64,000 nt of DNA from Holdemanella porci (GCF_009696075.1 NZ_VUMR01000002.1:35905-99904), one strand, 5' to 3'; shown: positions 26,576-35,727, counted from the stretch's first letter. Numbers and translations: made by a program. Notes: generated by a model from the sequence alone, not told the origin.

Positions 26576-27760
26576 TTAGTCACGTTCTACGATAGTAGCA
26601 CAACCCATACCACCACCGATGCAAAGTGTAGCTAAACCTTTCTTAGCATCACGTTTTTGCATTTCGTGAAGTAAAGTAACTAGGATACGGCATCCACTAG
26701 CTCCAACAGGGTGTCCTAATGCTACGGCTCCACCGTTTACGTTAACTTTGCTCATATCGAATCCTAATTCTCTAGCAACAGCAACTGATTGTGCAGCGAA
26801 AGCTTCATTTGCTTCGATCAAGTCCATATCATCAACTGTTAATCCAGTTCTTTCCATAACTTTACGAGTAGCAGCCACTGGTCCAATACCCATAATTTCT
26901 GGTTCAACACCAGCTAATGCACCTTGTACCCAAGTAGCCATTGGTGTAACACCTAATTCTTTAGCTTTTTCTTCACTCATAACAACGATTGCAGCAGCGC
27001 CATCATTGATTCCTGAAGCATTACCAGCAGTTACCATTCCGCCTTCTTTACCAGAGCAGCAACGTAATTTAGATAATGATTCAGCAGTTGTTCCTGGACG
27101 AGGTCCTTCATCCACTTTAAATTCAACGATTTCTTTTTTAACTTTAACTGGAACTGGTACGATTTCATCATCGAATTTGTGTTCAGCCATAGCTTTTTCA
27201 GCTTTTTGTTGAGAGTTAGCTGAGAATTCATCTAATTCTTCACGAGTTAAATTCCAACGATCACAGATGTTTTCAGCTGTGATCATCATGTGGTAGTGGT
27301 TGAATGCATCTGTTAATGCATCATTTACCATTGTATCAACGATAGTAGCGTTGTTCATACGGTAACCAAAACGAGCTTTAGTCATAGCATATGGTGCCAT
27401 TGACATGTTTTCCATACCACCAGCAACAACGATATCAGCTTGACCAGCCATGATCATTGCAGCAGCTTGGTTAACACAGTTCAAACCAGATCCACAAACA
27501 ACGTTTAATGTTACGGCAGGAACTTCAATTGGTAGACCAGCTTTAATACTAGCTTGACGAGCAACGTTTTGTCCTTGAGCAGCTTGGATAACGCATCCCA
27601 TTAATACTTCGTCAACTTGTTCAGGTTTAACACCTGCACGGTTCAATGCTTCTTTAATAACAATAGCACCTAATTCAGCAGCTGGAGTGTTACTTAAAGC
27701 TCCACCCATTTTACCAATAGCAGTACGACATGCACCTGCTAAAACTACTTTTTTTGTCAT
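26576..27760 (-). CDS. thlA: Acetyl-CoA C-acetyltransferase (thiolase)
   Basis: 394 residues, biosynthetic thiolase that condenses two acetyl-CoA to acetoacetyl-CoA, the first step of butyrate synthesis. The nucleophilic Cys is in [10 protein letters not shown] (about residue 88), the catalytic His in [10 protein letters not shown], and the second Cys in [12 protein letters not shown] 27760 follows GGAGG. It has its own promoter and lies downstream of a second, divergent-in-sequence thiolase on the same strand. Which of the two serves butyrate synthesis is not decidable here. Confidence 0.95.
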   Translation of the reverse strand: MTKKVVLAGACRTAIGKMGGALSNTPAAELGAIVIKEALNRAGVKPEQVDEVLMGCVIQAAQGQNVARQASIKAGLPIEVPAVTLNVVCGSGLNCVNQAAAMIMAGQADIVVAGGMENMSMAPYAMTKARFGYRMNNATIVDTMVNDALTDAFNHYHMMITAENICDRWNLTREELDEFSANSQQKAEKAMAEHKFDDEIVPVPVKVKKEIVEFKVDEGPRPGTTAESLSKLRCCSGKEGGMVTAGNASGINDGAAAIVVMSEEKAKELGVTPMATWVQGALAGVEPEIMGIGPVAATRKVMERTGLTVDDMDLIEANEAFAAQSVAVARELGFDMSKVNVNGGAVALGHPVGASGCRILVTLLHEMQKRDAKKGLATLCIGGGMGCATIVERD

Positions 27761-27804
27761 ATTAATATTCCTCCATGTAAGACTATTAGTCATTTACCTT
27801 TTAA

Positions 27805-27833
27805 ACTTTAACATAGTGAATGATGAAAATCAA
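27805..27833 (-). promoter_or_regulatory. Promoter of thlA
   Basis: Minus strand TTGATT (27833-27828), 17-base spacer, TAAAGT (27810-27805). A palindrome AAATTCAC-TT-GTGAATTT (27846-27863) lies just upstream and could be an operator. Confidence 0.55.
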
Positions 27834-27868
27834 TCACAAATTAAAAAATTCACAAGTGAATTTAAAGA

Positions 27869-27893
27869 AATAAGGAGAACACGTCTCCTTATT
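27869..27893 (-). terminator. Terminator of the second thiolase gene
   Basis: Minus strand 10-bp stem AATAAGGAGA/TCTCCTTATT with a five-base loop, followed by TCTTT. It starts three bases after the thiolase stop. Confidence 0.7.
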
Positions 27894-27895
27894 AA

Positions 27896-29101
27896 TTAAT
27901 CGCACATTTTTACGATAACAGCAGCACCTTGTCCTCCACCAATACATAGGGAAGCAAGACCAATTTTTGATTTACGTTTTTGCATTTCATATAACAATGA
28001 AACTAAGATACGGTTTCCACTAGCACCTACTGGGTGACCTAAAGCAATAGCTCCACCATTTACGTTTGTCTTAGCTAAGAAGGCTTCACGATCCATACCT
28101 GTAGCTTCTTCTAATTCGTGGATAACACCTAATGATTGAGCAGCAAATGCTTCGTTCAATTCAACTAAGTCAAGATCTTCAATCTTTAGATCTGCATATT
28201 TTAATGCATTTAAGATAGCTGGAGTAGGACCTAATCCCATAACTCGTGGATCTACTCCACCTTGTCCAAATCCGATAACTTCAGCAATTGGTTTTAAGTT
28301 ATATTTCTTAACAGCGTCTTCACTAGCAACGATTGTAAATGAAGCACCATCATTGATACCAGAAGCATTACCTGCAGTTACAGTTCCATCTGCATTGAAG
28401 GCTGGGCGTAATTTAGCTAATTTTTCTAAGCTTGTTTTACGAGGGTGTTCGTCTGTATCGAATACCACTTCACCTTTACGAGTTTTATAAGTAATAGGAA
28501 CGATTTCGTCTTTAAATTTACCTGCAGCAATAGCCGCTAAAGCTTTTTCTTGCGAAGCAAATGCGAATTCATCTTGTGCTTCACGTGAAATGTTGTATTT
28601 TTTAGCAATGTTATCAGCTGTACATCCCATGTGAATTCCATACATTGCATCTGTTAAACCATCGTGTAACATAGCATCCACTAATTTTTGGTCACCCATT
28701 TTAGTTCCTGTACGGTTTTTATAGCTCAACATGAATGGAGCACGTGTCATAGATTCAACACCACCAGCAACATATAAATCACCAAAGTTAGCTTGAATAC
28801 GAAGTGTAGCTTCCATAACGGCTTTCAAACCTGAACCACATAACATATTAATAGATTGTGCACATACTTCAACAGGAATACCTGCATCGAATGCAACGTG
28901 ACGAGCAATGTTTTGTCCTAAACCTGCAGCGATTACGTTACCAATAATAACTTCGTCCAAGTTTGCTGGATCAATGTTTGCTTGTTTAATAGTTTCTTTT
29001 AAAACTGTAGCACCAACAGTTGCTAAATCAACATCTGTTAGACTTCCTAAAAAAGTACCAATTGCACTACGTTTCGCAGCAACAATATAAGCTTTTCTCA
29101 T
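27896..29101 (-). CDS. Second thiolase (acetyl-CoA acetyltransferase family)
   Basis: 401 residues, thiolase family. Active-site elements are MLCGSGLKAV (nucleophilic Cys about residue 89), [11 protein letters not shown] and CIGGGQGAA. It differs from thlA across the loop domain and could prefer acetoacetyl-CoA or a longer chain; this cannot be read from the sequence. It is transcribed from the promoter at 29149-29177, divergently from the bcd operon, with Rex-type sites between, so it is probably co-regulated with butyrate synthesis. A terminator separates it from thlA. Confidence 0.93.
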   Translation of the reverse strand: MRKAYIVAAKRSAIGTFLGSLTDVDLATVGATVLKETIKQANIDPANLDEVIIGNVIAAGLGQNIARHVAFDAGIPVEVCAQSINMLCGSGLKAVMEATLRIQANFGDLYVAGGVESMTRAPFMLSYKNRTGTKMGDQKLVDAMLHDGLTDAMYGIHMGCTADNIAKKYNISREAQDEFAFASQEKALAAIAAGKFKDEIVPITYKTRKGEVVFDTDEHPRKTSLEKLAKLRPAFNADGTVTAGNASGINDGASFTIVASEDAVKKYNLKPIAEVIGFGQGGVDPRVMGLGPTPAILNALKYADLKIEDLDLVELNEAFAAQSLGVIHELEEATGMDREAFLAKTNVNGGAIALGHPVGASGNRILVSLLYEMQKRKSKIGLASLCIGGGQGAAVIVKMCD

Positions 29102-29148
29102 TTGTATACCTACTTTCTACTCTAAATCGAGATTCACTTTACATGCTT

Positions 29149-29177
29149 AGTCTAGTCCTTAAAATAGGGTATGTCAA
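29149..29177 (-). promoter_or_regulatory. Promoter of the second thiolase gene
   Basis: Minus strand TTGACA (29177-29172), 17-base spacer, TAGACT (29154-29149). A Rex-like palindrome lies directly upstream. Confidence 0.78.
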
Positions 29178-29181
29178 CCAC

Positions 29182-29199
29182 TTGTTTATATTTTCACAT
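29182..29199. promoter_or_regulatory. Rex-like operator, thiolase side
   Basis: TTGTTTA-TATT-TTCACAT, an imperfect match to the Rex consensus half-sites TTGTTAA/TTGTGAA, five bases upstream of the thiolase -35. Confidence 0.5.
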
Positions 29200-29247
29200 A
29201 TTAAAAATACTTTATATATATTAATAAGAGTAAGTGTTTAAAACAAT

Positions 29248-29265
29248 TTGTTAAAATATTAACAA
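29248..29265. promoter_or_regulatory. Rex-type operator, perfect palindrome
   Basis: TTGTTAA-AATA-TTAACAA. Both 7-base arms match the Rex consensus reported for clostridia (TTGTTAA-N4-TTAACAA). It sits six bases upstream of the bcd -35. Rex is an NADH/NAD sensor known to repress butyrate genes in Clostridium. No rex gene is in this window. Confidence 0.8.
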
Positions 29266-29270
29266 AATCA

Positions 29271-29299
29271 TTGACGACGCTCAAAAAAGTATGTAGAAT
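29271..29299 (+). promoter_or_regulatory. Promoter of the bcd-etf-hbd-crt operon
   Basis: TTGACG (29271-29276), 17-base spacer, TAGAAT (29294-29299). Start near 29306, leaving an ~84-base leader before bcd. Confidence 0.78.
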
Positions 29300-29305
29300 A
29301 TGACT

Positions 29306-29323
29306 GTGTGAAAAGTTTAACAT
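29306..29323. promoter_or_regulatory. Rex-like operator overlapping the bcd transcription start
   Basis: GTGTGAA-AAGT-TTAACAT; inner arms TGTGAA and TTAACA fit the Rex half-sites, with mismatches at the outermost bases. It would overlap the predicted start point. Confidence 0.45.
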
Positions 29324-29389
29324 ACTTTCTCATGCTATCGATGTCCTAATTCGAATAGTTCAAGAAAACTGGAAAGGAGAACTTCATTT

Positions 29390-30529
29390 ATGGATTTCAA
29401 TTTAACAGAACAACAATTAATGATGCAAAAGTTGTTCAGAGAAGTTGCGCAAAACGAAATAAAAGAAAACGCAGCGGATGTTGACGAAAACGAAAGATTC
29501 CCTAAGGAATCTGTAGAAGTGATGCGTCAAGCTAAGATGCTTGGTATTCCTTATTCTCGCGAATATGGAGGAGCTGGCGCAGATTATTTATGCTACATTT
29601 TAGCAATCGAAGAATTGTCTAAAACATGTGCAACAAGTGGTGTAGTTTTATCAGCTCACACTTCATTAGGTACTTGGCCAATTGCTCAATTTGGTACTGA
29701 AGAACAAAAACAAAGATTCTTAACAGATCTATGTACAGGTAAGAAATTAGCTGCCTTTGGTTTAACTGAACCAAATGCCGGTACAGATGCTGCTGGACAA
29801 CAAACAACAGCTGTATTAGATGGTGACGAATATGTTATCAATGGTACAAAAATCTTCATTACAAATGCTGGAGAAGCTGATGTATATGTAATTTTTGCCA
29901 TGACAGACAAAACAAAGGGAACTCGTGGAATTTCTGCTTTCATTCTTGAAAAAGGAACTCCAGGATTCACATTCGGTCTTCACGAAAAGAAATTAGGTAT
30001 TCGTGGATCTGCTACATGTGAATTAATTTTCAATAATGTACGTATTCCAAAAGAAAACTTATTAGGAAAAGAAGGTATGGGATTCAAGATTGCCATGCAG
30101 ACACTTGATGGTGGACGTATTGGTATCGCTGCTCAAGCATTAGGAATTGCTCAAGGTGCTATCGACGAAGCAGTTGCTTATGTAAAACAACGTAAACAAT
30201 TTGGTCGTCCAATCGCTAAATTCCAAAACACTCAATTCCAATTAGCTGATATGCAAACAAAAACAGATGCAGCTCGTTGGTTAGTATACTCTGCAGCTAC
30301 TGCTAAACAAGAAGGTCGTCCTTATACTCAATTAGCTGCTGAAGCAAAATTATTCGCTGCTGAAACAGCAATGGAAATTACAACTAAGGCTATCCAATTA
30401 TTAGGTGGATACGGATATACTCGTGATTTACCAGTAGAAAGAATGTTTAGAGATGCTAAGATCACTGAAATCTACGAAGGTACTTCAGAAGTACAACGTA
30501 TGGTTATCTCTGGCGCTATGTTGAAGTAA
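29390..30529 (+). CDS. bcd: Butyryl-CoA dehydrogenase
   Basis: 379 residues, acyl-CoA dehydrogenase family, cytosolic flavoprotein that reduces crotonyl-CoA to butyryl-CoA. Signatures are GLTEPNAGTDA, FITNAGEADVYVIFA, GIRGSATCELIF, and the C-terminal QLLGGYGYTRDLPVER followed by IYEGTSEVQ, which holds the catalytic Glu of short-chain enzymes. ATG 29390 follows GGAGAA. With EtfB and EtfA directly downstream it is expected to form the electron-bifurcating Bcd/Etf complex, as in clostridia; bifurcation is inferred from gene context. Confidence 0.95.
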   Translation: MDFNLTEQQLMMQKLFREVAQNEIKENAADVDENERFPKESVEVMRQAKMLGIPYSREYGGAGADYLCYILAIEELSKTCATSGVVLSAHTSLGTWPIAQFGTEEQKQRFLTDLCTGKKLAAFGLTEPNAGTDAAGQQTTAVLDGDEYVINGTKIFITNAGEADVYVIFAMTDKTKGTRGISAFILEKGTPGFTFGLHEKKLGIRGSATCELIFNNVRIPKENLLGKEGMGFKIAMQTLDGGRIGIAAQALGIAQGAIDEAVAYVKQRKQFGRPIAKFQNTQFQLADMQTKTDAARWLVYSAATAKQEGRPYTQLAAEAKLFAAETAMEITTKAIQLLGGYGYTRDLPVERMFRDAKITEIYEGTSEVQRMVISGAMLK

Positions 30530-30550
30530 GAAAGGAATTGGTGTTTAAAA

Positions 30551-31345
30551 ATGAAAATCGTTGTTTTAGAAAAGCAAGTTCCGGATTCAACTGAAATTAC
30601 AGTTGATAAAAAAACGGGTGCGTTAATTCGTGACGGTGTTCCTGCAATCACAAACCCTGATGATTTAGCTGGTTTGGAAGCTGCATTGGAATTAAAAGAT
30701 AAAAACCCTGACACCGAAGTTGTTGTAATGACAATGGGATTACCTAAAGCTGCTGAAATGTTAAAAGAAGGCGTTGCTATGGGTGCTGACAAAGGTGTTT
30801 TATTAACAGACCGTGTATTAGGTGGATCTGATACATGTGCTACAAGTATCGCTTTAGCTGCTGCTTTGAAAAAAGTAGGATTCGACTTAGTTATCGCTGG
30901 TCGTCAAGCTATCGATGGTGATACTGCTCAGGTAGGACCTCAAACTGCTGAACGTTTGGATATTCCTCAAATTACTTACGTAGATGAAATCTTAGAAGTA
31001 AAAGAAGATTCAATCACAGTAAAACGTTCATTAGAAGATGTTGAACAAATCGTAACTGCTAAGTTGCCATGTGTTATCACAACATTATCAGGAATGAACA
31101 AACCTCGTTACATGCAATGTGACAATATTGTTGACTTGTGTAAAGAAGACAAGATTGAAGTTTTAACAAATGCTGAATTAGGAATTGATCCTGAAACAGT
31201 TGGTTTCAAAGGTTCTCCTACATCAGTTAAAACTACTTTCACAAAAGACGTAACTGATAAAACAGAAGTATTCACATTGTCTGAGCAGGAAACTGCAGAT
31301 ATGATTGCTAAGACTTTGAAAGAAAAGCAAATCATTACAAAGTAG
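30551..31345 (+). CDS. etfB: Electron transfer flavoprotein, beta subunit
   Basis: 264 residues. EtfB binds AMP or, in bifurcating Etfs, a second FAD and accepts NADH electrons. Signatures are LEKQVPDSTEITVD near the N-terminus and VIAGRQAIDGDTAQVGPQTAE (the conserved ETF-beta loop, about 116-136). AAGGAATTGGTG precedes ATG 30551. Partner of the etfA gene 15 bases downstream. Confidence 0.95.
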   Translation: MKIVVLEKQVPDSTEITVDKKTGALIRDGVPAITNPDDLAGLEAALELKDKNPDTEVVVMTMGLPKAAEMLKEGVAMGADKGVLLTDRVLGGSDTCATSIALAAALKKVGFDLVIAGRQAIDGDTAQVGPQTAERLDIPQITYVDEILEVKEDSITVKRSLEDVEQIVTAKLPCVITTLSGMNKPRYMQCDNIVDLCKEDKIEVLTNAELGIDPETVGFKGSPTSVKTTFTKDVTDKTEVFTLSEQETADMIAKTLKEKQIITK

Positions 31346-31360
31346 GGAGGATGAAGTAGA

Positions 31361-32392
31361 ATGGCTCGATTTGAAGAATATAAAGATATCTTCGTTTTCG
31401 TTGAACAAGAAAACGGAAACATTGCAGAAGTAAGTTATGAACTTATTTCAGAAGCAAGAAAACTAGTTGCTTCTATCCCTGAATTTGGATACAAAGTAGT
31501 TGGTGTATTGCTTGGAGAAAATGTAAAAGAAAAAGCTCAAGAAGTTATTAGTCATGGAGCTGACAAAGTAATCGTTGTTGATGATGCTTTATTAAAAGAC
31601 TATTCAACTCAATTCTATGCAGATGCTTTAACACAAGTTGTTTTAGCTCATAAACCAGATTCAATGTTAACTGGTGCTACTCCATTAGGACGTGATTTAG
31701 CACCACGTGTAGCTGCTCGTTTAAATGTAGGTCTAACTGCGGATGCTACTAAGATCGAAGTAGACTTAGAATATGCTAAAGAAAATGGTGAATCATTATT
31801 AGACGTAACTCGTCCTACATTCGGTGGTAACTTATTTGGTACAATCGTATGTAAAGACACTCGTCCACAGATGGCTACAATTCGACCAAAAGTATTCGAA
31901 TTGGCTCCAACAGATCCAACTCGTACTGGTGAAGTTGAAGAATTTACACCAACTTGGAGAACAACAGATCCTCAAGTATTCGTAGAAAAAGTAATTGAAA
32001 AAGTTAAAGCCGATGTAGATATCACAAAAGCTGACATCTTAGTAGGTGCTGGTCGTGGTGCTGAAAACTGCTTAGATGTACTTCAAAAAGTAGCTGACGA
32101 ATTGGGTGGAGTAGTTTGCTGTACACGTGCCGTTGTTGAAGATGGATTCTTAGACAAAGATCGTCAGGTAGGTCAAACAGGTAAGACTGTACGTCCTTCA
32201 TTATATATCGCTTGCGGTATTTCTGGAGCTGTACAACACTGTGCAGGTATGGATAAATCAGATTTGATCATCTCTATCAACCGTGACCCTCAAGCAGAAA
32301 TCTTCAATATTTCTAACATGGGATTCGTTGGAGATTGCGCAACTGTATTACCTTTATTAGTAGAATCAATTAAAGCTGCAAAAGCTGAATAA
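31361..32392 (+). CDS. etfA: Electron transfer flavoprotein, alpha subunit
   Basis: 343 residues. The N-terminal domain is followed by the FAD-binding C-terminal domain with LVGAGRGAE, RAVVEDGFLDKDRQVGQTGKTV and LYIACGISGAVQHCAGM, then INRDPQAEIF. Together with EtfB it passes electrons between NADH, ferredoxin and Bcd. GGGAGGATGAAGTAGA precedes ATG 31361. Confidence 0.96.
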   Translation: MARFEEYKDIFVFVEQENGNIAEVSYELISEARKLVASIPEFGYKVVGVLLGENVKEKAQEVISHGADKVIVVDDALLKDYSTQFYADALTQVVLAHKPDSMLTGATPLGRDLAPRVAARLNVGLTADATKIEVDLEYAKENGESLLDVTRPTFGGNLFGTIVCKDTRPQMATIRPKVFELAPTDPTRTGEVEEFTPTWRTTDPQVFVEKVIEKVKADVDITKADILVGAGRGAENCLDVLQKVADELGGVVCCTRAVVEDGFLDKDRQVGQTGKTVRPSLYIACGISGAVQHCAGMDKSDLIISINRDPQAEIFNISNMGFVGDCATVLPLLVESIKAAKAE

Positions 32393-32412
32393 TAAAAAGG
32401 AGCATATTTAAA

Positions 32413-33249
32413 ATGAAAAATGTAGGTGTTATTGGTGCTGGAACAATGGGGCAAGGTATTGCCAATGCATTTGCTACAGCTGGATACAATGTAACTGTAT
32501 GTGATATTAAAATCGAATGGGCACAAAACGGTATCAACAAAATTGGTGCTAAATTAGATAAATTAGTATCTCGTGAAAAAATAACTGCTGAAAAAGCAGA
32601 AGGTATCAAAGCTAACTTAACTGCTGGTGAATACAAAGACTTAGCTGACTGCGATTTAATCGTTGAAGCTGTTCTTGAAAAAATGGAAATCAAAAAAGAT
32701 TTGTTCAAGACTTTAGATGAAATCTGTAAAGAAGACTGCATTTTCGGAACAAATACTTCAAGTTTAAGTGTTACTGAAATTGCTAACGGAATCAAACACA
32801 ACGTTATCGGTATGCACTTCTTTAACCCAGCTGATCGTATGAAATTAGTTGAAGTTATTTCTGGTGAAAACACTCCAGTTGAAACAAAAGAAGCTATCAT
32901 CGAATACTCTAAATCATTAGGAAAAACTCCAGTAGAAGTTGCTGAAGGACCTGGATTCGTAGTTAACCGTATCTTAATTCCAATGATCAATGAAGCTTGT
33001 TTCATTTACCAAGAAGGATTGGCAAGTGTTGAAGATATCGATACAGCTATGAAACTTGGAGCTAACCACCCAATGGGACCATTGGCTTTGGGTGACTTAA
33101 TTGGATTGGATATTGTTTTAGATGTAATGGAAGTATTATATACTGAAACAGGAGATCCTAAATATCGTCCATGTACATTATTAAAGAAAATGGTTCGTGC
33201 TGGAAAATTAGGTCAAAAAACTAAACAAGGATTCTACAGCTACAACTAG
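32413..33249 (+). CDS. hbd: 3-hydroxybutyryl-CoA dehydrogenase
   Basis: 278 residues. It reduces acetoacetyl-CoA to 3-hydroxybutyryl-CoA with NAD(P)H. The Rossmann motif is GAGTMGQGIA at 8-17. FGTNTSSLSVTEIA and GMHFFNPADRMKLVEV contain the catalytic Ser and His, and the C-terminal LGANHPMGPLALGDLIGLD is typical. AAAAGGAGCA precedes ATG 32413. The next gene follows after a strong hairpin. Confidence 0.96.
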   Translation: MKNVGVIGAGTMGQGIANAFATAGYNVTVCDIKIEWAQNGINKIGAKLDKLVSREKITAEKAEGIKANLTAGEYKDLADCDLIVEAVLEKMEIKKDLFKTLDEICKEDCIFGTNTSSLSVTEIANGIKHNVIGMHFFNPADRMKLVEVISGENTPVETKEAIIEYSKSLGKTPVEVAEGPGFVVNRILIPMINEACFIYQEGLASVEDIDTAMKLGANHPMGPLALGDLIGLDIVLDVMEVLYTETGDPKYRPCTLLKKMVRAGKLGQKTKQGFYSYN

Positions 33250-33259
33250 TGAAACAACT

Positions 33260-33286
33260 AAAGTGAAACACTCGTTGTTTCACTTT
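33260..33286 (+). terminator. Hairpin between hbd and crt
   Basis: 11-bp stem AAAGTGAAACA/TGTTTCACTTT with five T after it. It looks like an intrinsic terminator inside the operon. An alternative stem uses the upstream GTGAAACAA (33250-33258) with the same 3' arm (33275-33283), so two hairpins compete. It may set the ratio of upstream to downstream genes. Confidence 0.65.
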
Positions 33287-33313
33287 TTATTTAAATATTA
33301 GAGGAGAACAATC

Positions 33314-34093
33314 ATGGAAAACGTATTATTAGAAAAACAAGGTCACGTTTCAATTATCACAATTAATCGTGAAAAAGCATTAAACGCTTTATCAACAGCT
33401 GTATTAAACGACTTAGAAGAAGCTGTGAATACAGTAGAAGCAGATAAAGACACTTATTGTGTAATTATTACTGGTGCTGGAAACAAATCATTTGTTGCTG
33501 GTGCAGATATTGCTGAAATGAAAGACAAAACTGTTGAAGAAGCTGCTGAATATGGAGCTTACGGAAACAAAATCTTCCGTCAAATTGAAACTCTACACTG
33601 CCCAGTAATTGCAGCCGTAAATGGTTTCGCATTAGGTGGTGGATGCGAATTAAGCATGGCTTGTGATATTCGTATTGCAGCTGAAAATGCTGTATTTGGA
33701 CAACCAGAAGTAGGATTAGGAATTACTCCAGGTTTTGGTGGAACTCAACGTTTAGCTCGTTTAGTACCTGCTGGAATTGCTAAAGAAATGATTTTTACAG
33801 CTCGTAACATCAAAGCGGATAAAGCATTGACTATTGGATTAGTAAATGCGGTAGTTCCTCAAGAAGAATTAATGGCAACTGCATTAAAGATGGCTAACGG
33901 AATCTGCAAGAACGCTCCAATCGCTGTTGCTCAAGCTAAAAAAGCAATCAACGCTGGACTTCAAACAGATATGGATTCAGCTATCGCTATCGAAGTAAAA
34001 GATTTCTCGGATTGCTTCGCAACAGAAGATCAAACTTACGGAATGGAATGCTTCGTAAATAAAGTAAAAGAAAAAGAATTTAAAAACAAATAA
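33314..34093 (+). CDS. crt: Crotonase (3-hydroxybutyryl-CoA dehydratase)
   Basis: 259 residues of the enoyl-CoA hydratase family; dehydrates 3-hydroxybutyryl-CoA to crotonyl-CoA. The oxyanion-hole segments KSFVAGADIAEM and NGFALGGGCELSMACDIRIA and the FGQPEVGLGITPGFGGTQRL region with the two catalytic Glu are present. GAGGAGAAC precedes ATG 33314. It lies behind the intercistronic hairpin at 33260-33286 and no clear promoter of its own is seen. Confidence 0.95.
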   Translation: MENVLLEKQGHVSIITINREKALNALSTAVLNDLEEAVNTVEADKDTYCVIITGAGNKSFVAGADIAEMKDKTVEEAAEYGAYGNKIFRQIETLHCPVIAAVNGFALGGGCELSMACDIRIAAENAVFGQPEVGLGITPGFGGTQRLARLVPAGIAKEMIFTARNIKADKALTIGLVNAVVPQEELMATALKMANGICKNAPIAVAQAKKAINAGLQTDMDSAIAIEVKDFSDCFATEDQTYGMECFVNKVKEKEFKNK

Positions 34094-34114
34094 TTATTTG
34101 AAAGGATGATTTAA

Positions 34115-35665
34115 ATGTCAAAAGTAATGTCAGCCCAAGAAGCCATCAGTTTGATCAAAGATGGCGATAAAATTGGTGTTGGTGGATTTATTGGGATGGG
34201 TCACCCTCAAGAACTTAGTGTTGCCATTGAAAAGAGTTTCTTAGAAACTGGACACCCAAGAGATTTAACAGTTATGTTCTCTGCTGGTGTAGGAGATGGA
34301 ACACCTGATCTTGGATTGAACCATATGGGTCATGAAGGATTGTTAAAAAGAATTATTGGTGGTCACTGGGGATTGATCCCTACTTTCCAAAAATTAGTTT
34401 TTGAGAATAAAGTAGAAGGATACAACTTACCACTAGGAACCATCAGTTTGATGTTCCGTGAAATTGCTGGACACCGTCCTGGCGTTATCACTAAAATTGG
34501 TTTGAAAACATTTATTGACCCACGTCTAGAAGGTGCGAAAATGAATGAACGCACTAAGGAAGACTTAGTCGAATTAATCAATATGGATGGAGAAGAATGG
34601 TTACGTTATAAATCATTCCCATTGGATATTGCTTTAATTCGTGGTACATATGCCGATGAAGATGGAAACTGCTCAATGTGTAAAGAAGCAGCTACTCTTG
34701 ATTCAATCAGTATTGCCCAAGCTGTTAAAAACAGTGGTGGTAAAGTTATTCTACAGGTAGAAAAAGTTGTAGAACGCGGTTCTTTAAAACCAATGGATGT
34801 TAAGATTCCAGGTATTTATGTTGATGCAATCGTAGTTGCAGATCCAGAAAATCACTGGCAAACTTACTCAGATCCATACAACCCATCATTCTGTGGTGAA
34901 ATTCGTGTCCCAGTTGATTCAATTGAACCAATGCCATTAAATGCACGTAAAGTTGTTTGTCGTCGTGCTGCTATGGAATTGGATCCATCAGCTGTTATCA
35001 ACTTGGGAATTGGTATGCCAGAAGGGATCGCAAATGTTGCCAACGAAGAAGGTTTACCAGGACTTAAGATGACTGTAGAAGCTGGAGGGATCGGTGGTGT
35101 TCCAATGAATGGAACTGCCTTTGGTGCATGTACAAACCCAGACGCAATCATTGACCAAACATATCAGTTTGACTTTTATGATGGTGGTGGATTAGACCAA
35201 GCCTTCTTAGGACTTGCTGAATGTGATCCAAAAGGGGATATCAACGTTTCTCGTTTCGGACCAAAAATTGCAGGATGTGGTGGATTTATTAATATTACCC
35301 AAACATCACCAGTTGTCGTTTATTGTGGAACATTCACAGCTAAAGGTTTAAAAGAAACAATTGCTAATGGTAAATTGACAATTGATCAAGAAGGACAGAT
35401 CAAAAAATTCAAAAATCATATTGAACAGGTTACTTTCTCAGCAGATTATGCGAATGAAACAGGTCAAAAAGTCTTATATATCACTGAGCGTGCTGTATTT
35501 AAGTTAATTAATGGTAAATTAACATTGATCGAAATCGCTCCAGGTGTAGATTTACAAAAAGATATATTAGATCAAATGGAATTTAAGCCATACATCGCTG
35601 AAGATTTGAAGTTGATGGATGCTCGTCTATTTACGGATGAAATCATGGGCTTAAAAGAAGAATAA
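34115..35665 (+). CDS. Acyl-CoA:acetate CoA-transferase, fused alpha-beta (YdiF/PCT type)
   Basis: 516 residues. Both CoA-transferase halves are in one chain, as in propionate/acetate CoA-transferase (Pct, YdiF). The N-half begins SAQEAISLIKDGDKIGVGGF; the C-half holds NLGIGMPEGIANVA and the catalytic Glu at about 322 in TVEAGGIGGVP. As the last gene of the butyrate operon it most plausibly swaps CoA from butyryl-CoA to acetate, taking the place of the But enzyme of other gut butyrate producers. Substrate choice is inference from position; propionyl-CoA or lactate are alternatives. AAAGGATGA precedes ATG 34115. Confidence 0.9.
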   Translation: MSKVMSAQEAISLIKDGDKIGVGGFIGMGHPQELSVAIEKSFLETGHPRDLTVMFSAGVGDGTPDLGLNHMGHEGLLKRIIGGHWGLIPTFQKLVFENKVEGYNLPLGTISLMFREIAGHRPGVITKIGLKTFIDPRLEGAKMNERTKEDLVELINMDGEEWLRYKSFPLDIALIRGTYADEDGNCSMCKEAATLDSISIAQAVKNSGGKVILQVEKVVERGSLKPMDVKIPGIYVDAIVVADPENHWQTYSDPYNPSFCGEIRVPVDSIEPMPLNARKVVCRRAAMELDPSAVINLGIGMPEGIANVANEEGLPGLKMTVEAGGIGGVPMNGTAFGACTNPDAIIDQTYQFDFYDGGGLDQAFLGLAECDPKGDINVSRFGPKIAGCGGFINITQTSPVVVYCGTFTAKGLKETIANGKLTIDQEGQIKKFKNHIEQVTFSADYANETGQKVLYITERAVFKLINGKLTLIEIAPGVDLQKDILDQMEFKPYIAEDLKLMDARLFTDEIMGLKEE

Positions 35666-35673
35666 ATTGAATA

Positions 35674-35693
35674 AACAGGTCAAATGACCTGTT
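35674..35693 (+). terminator. Terminator of the butyrate operon
   Basis: 9-bp stem AACAGGTCA/TGACCTGTT with a two-base loop as drawn (four in practice) and a run of six T. Confidence 0.85.
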
Positions 35694-35727
35694 TTTTGTG
35701 TTACAATGGTTTTGGGAGTTGATAAAA

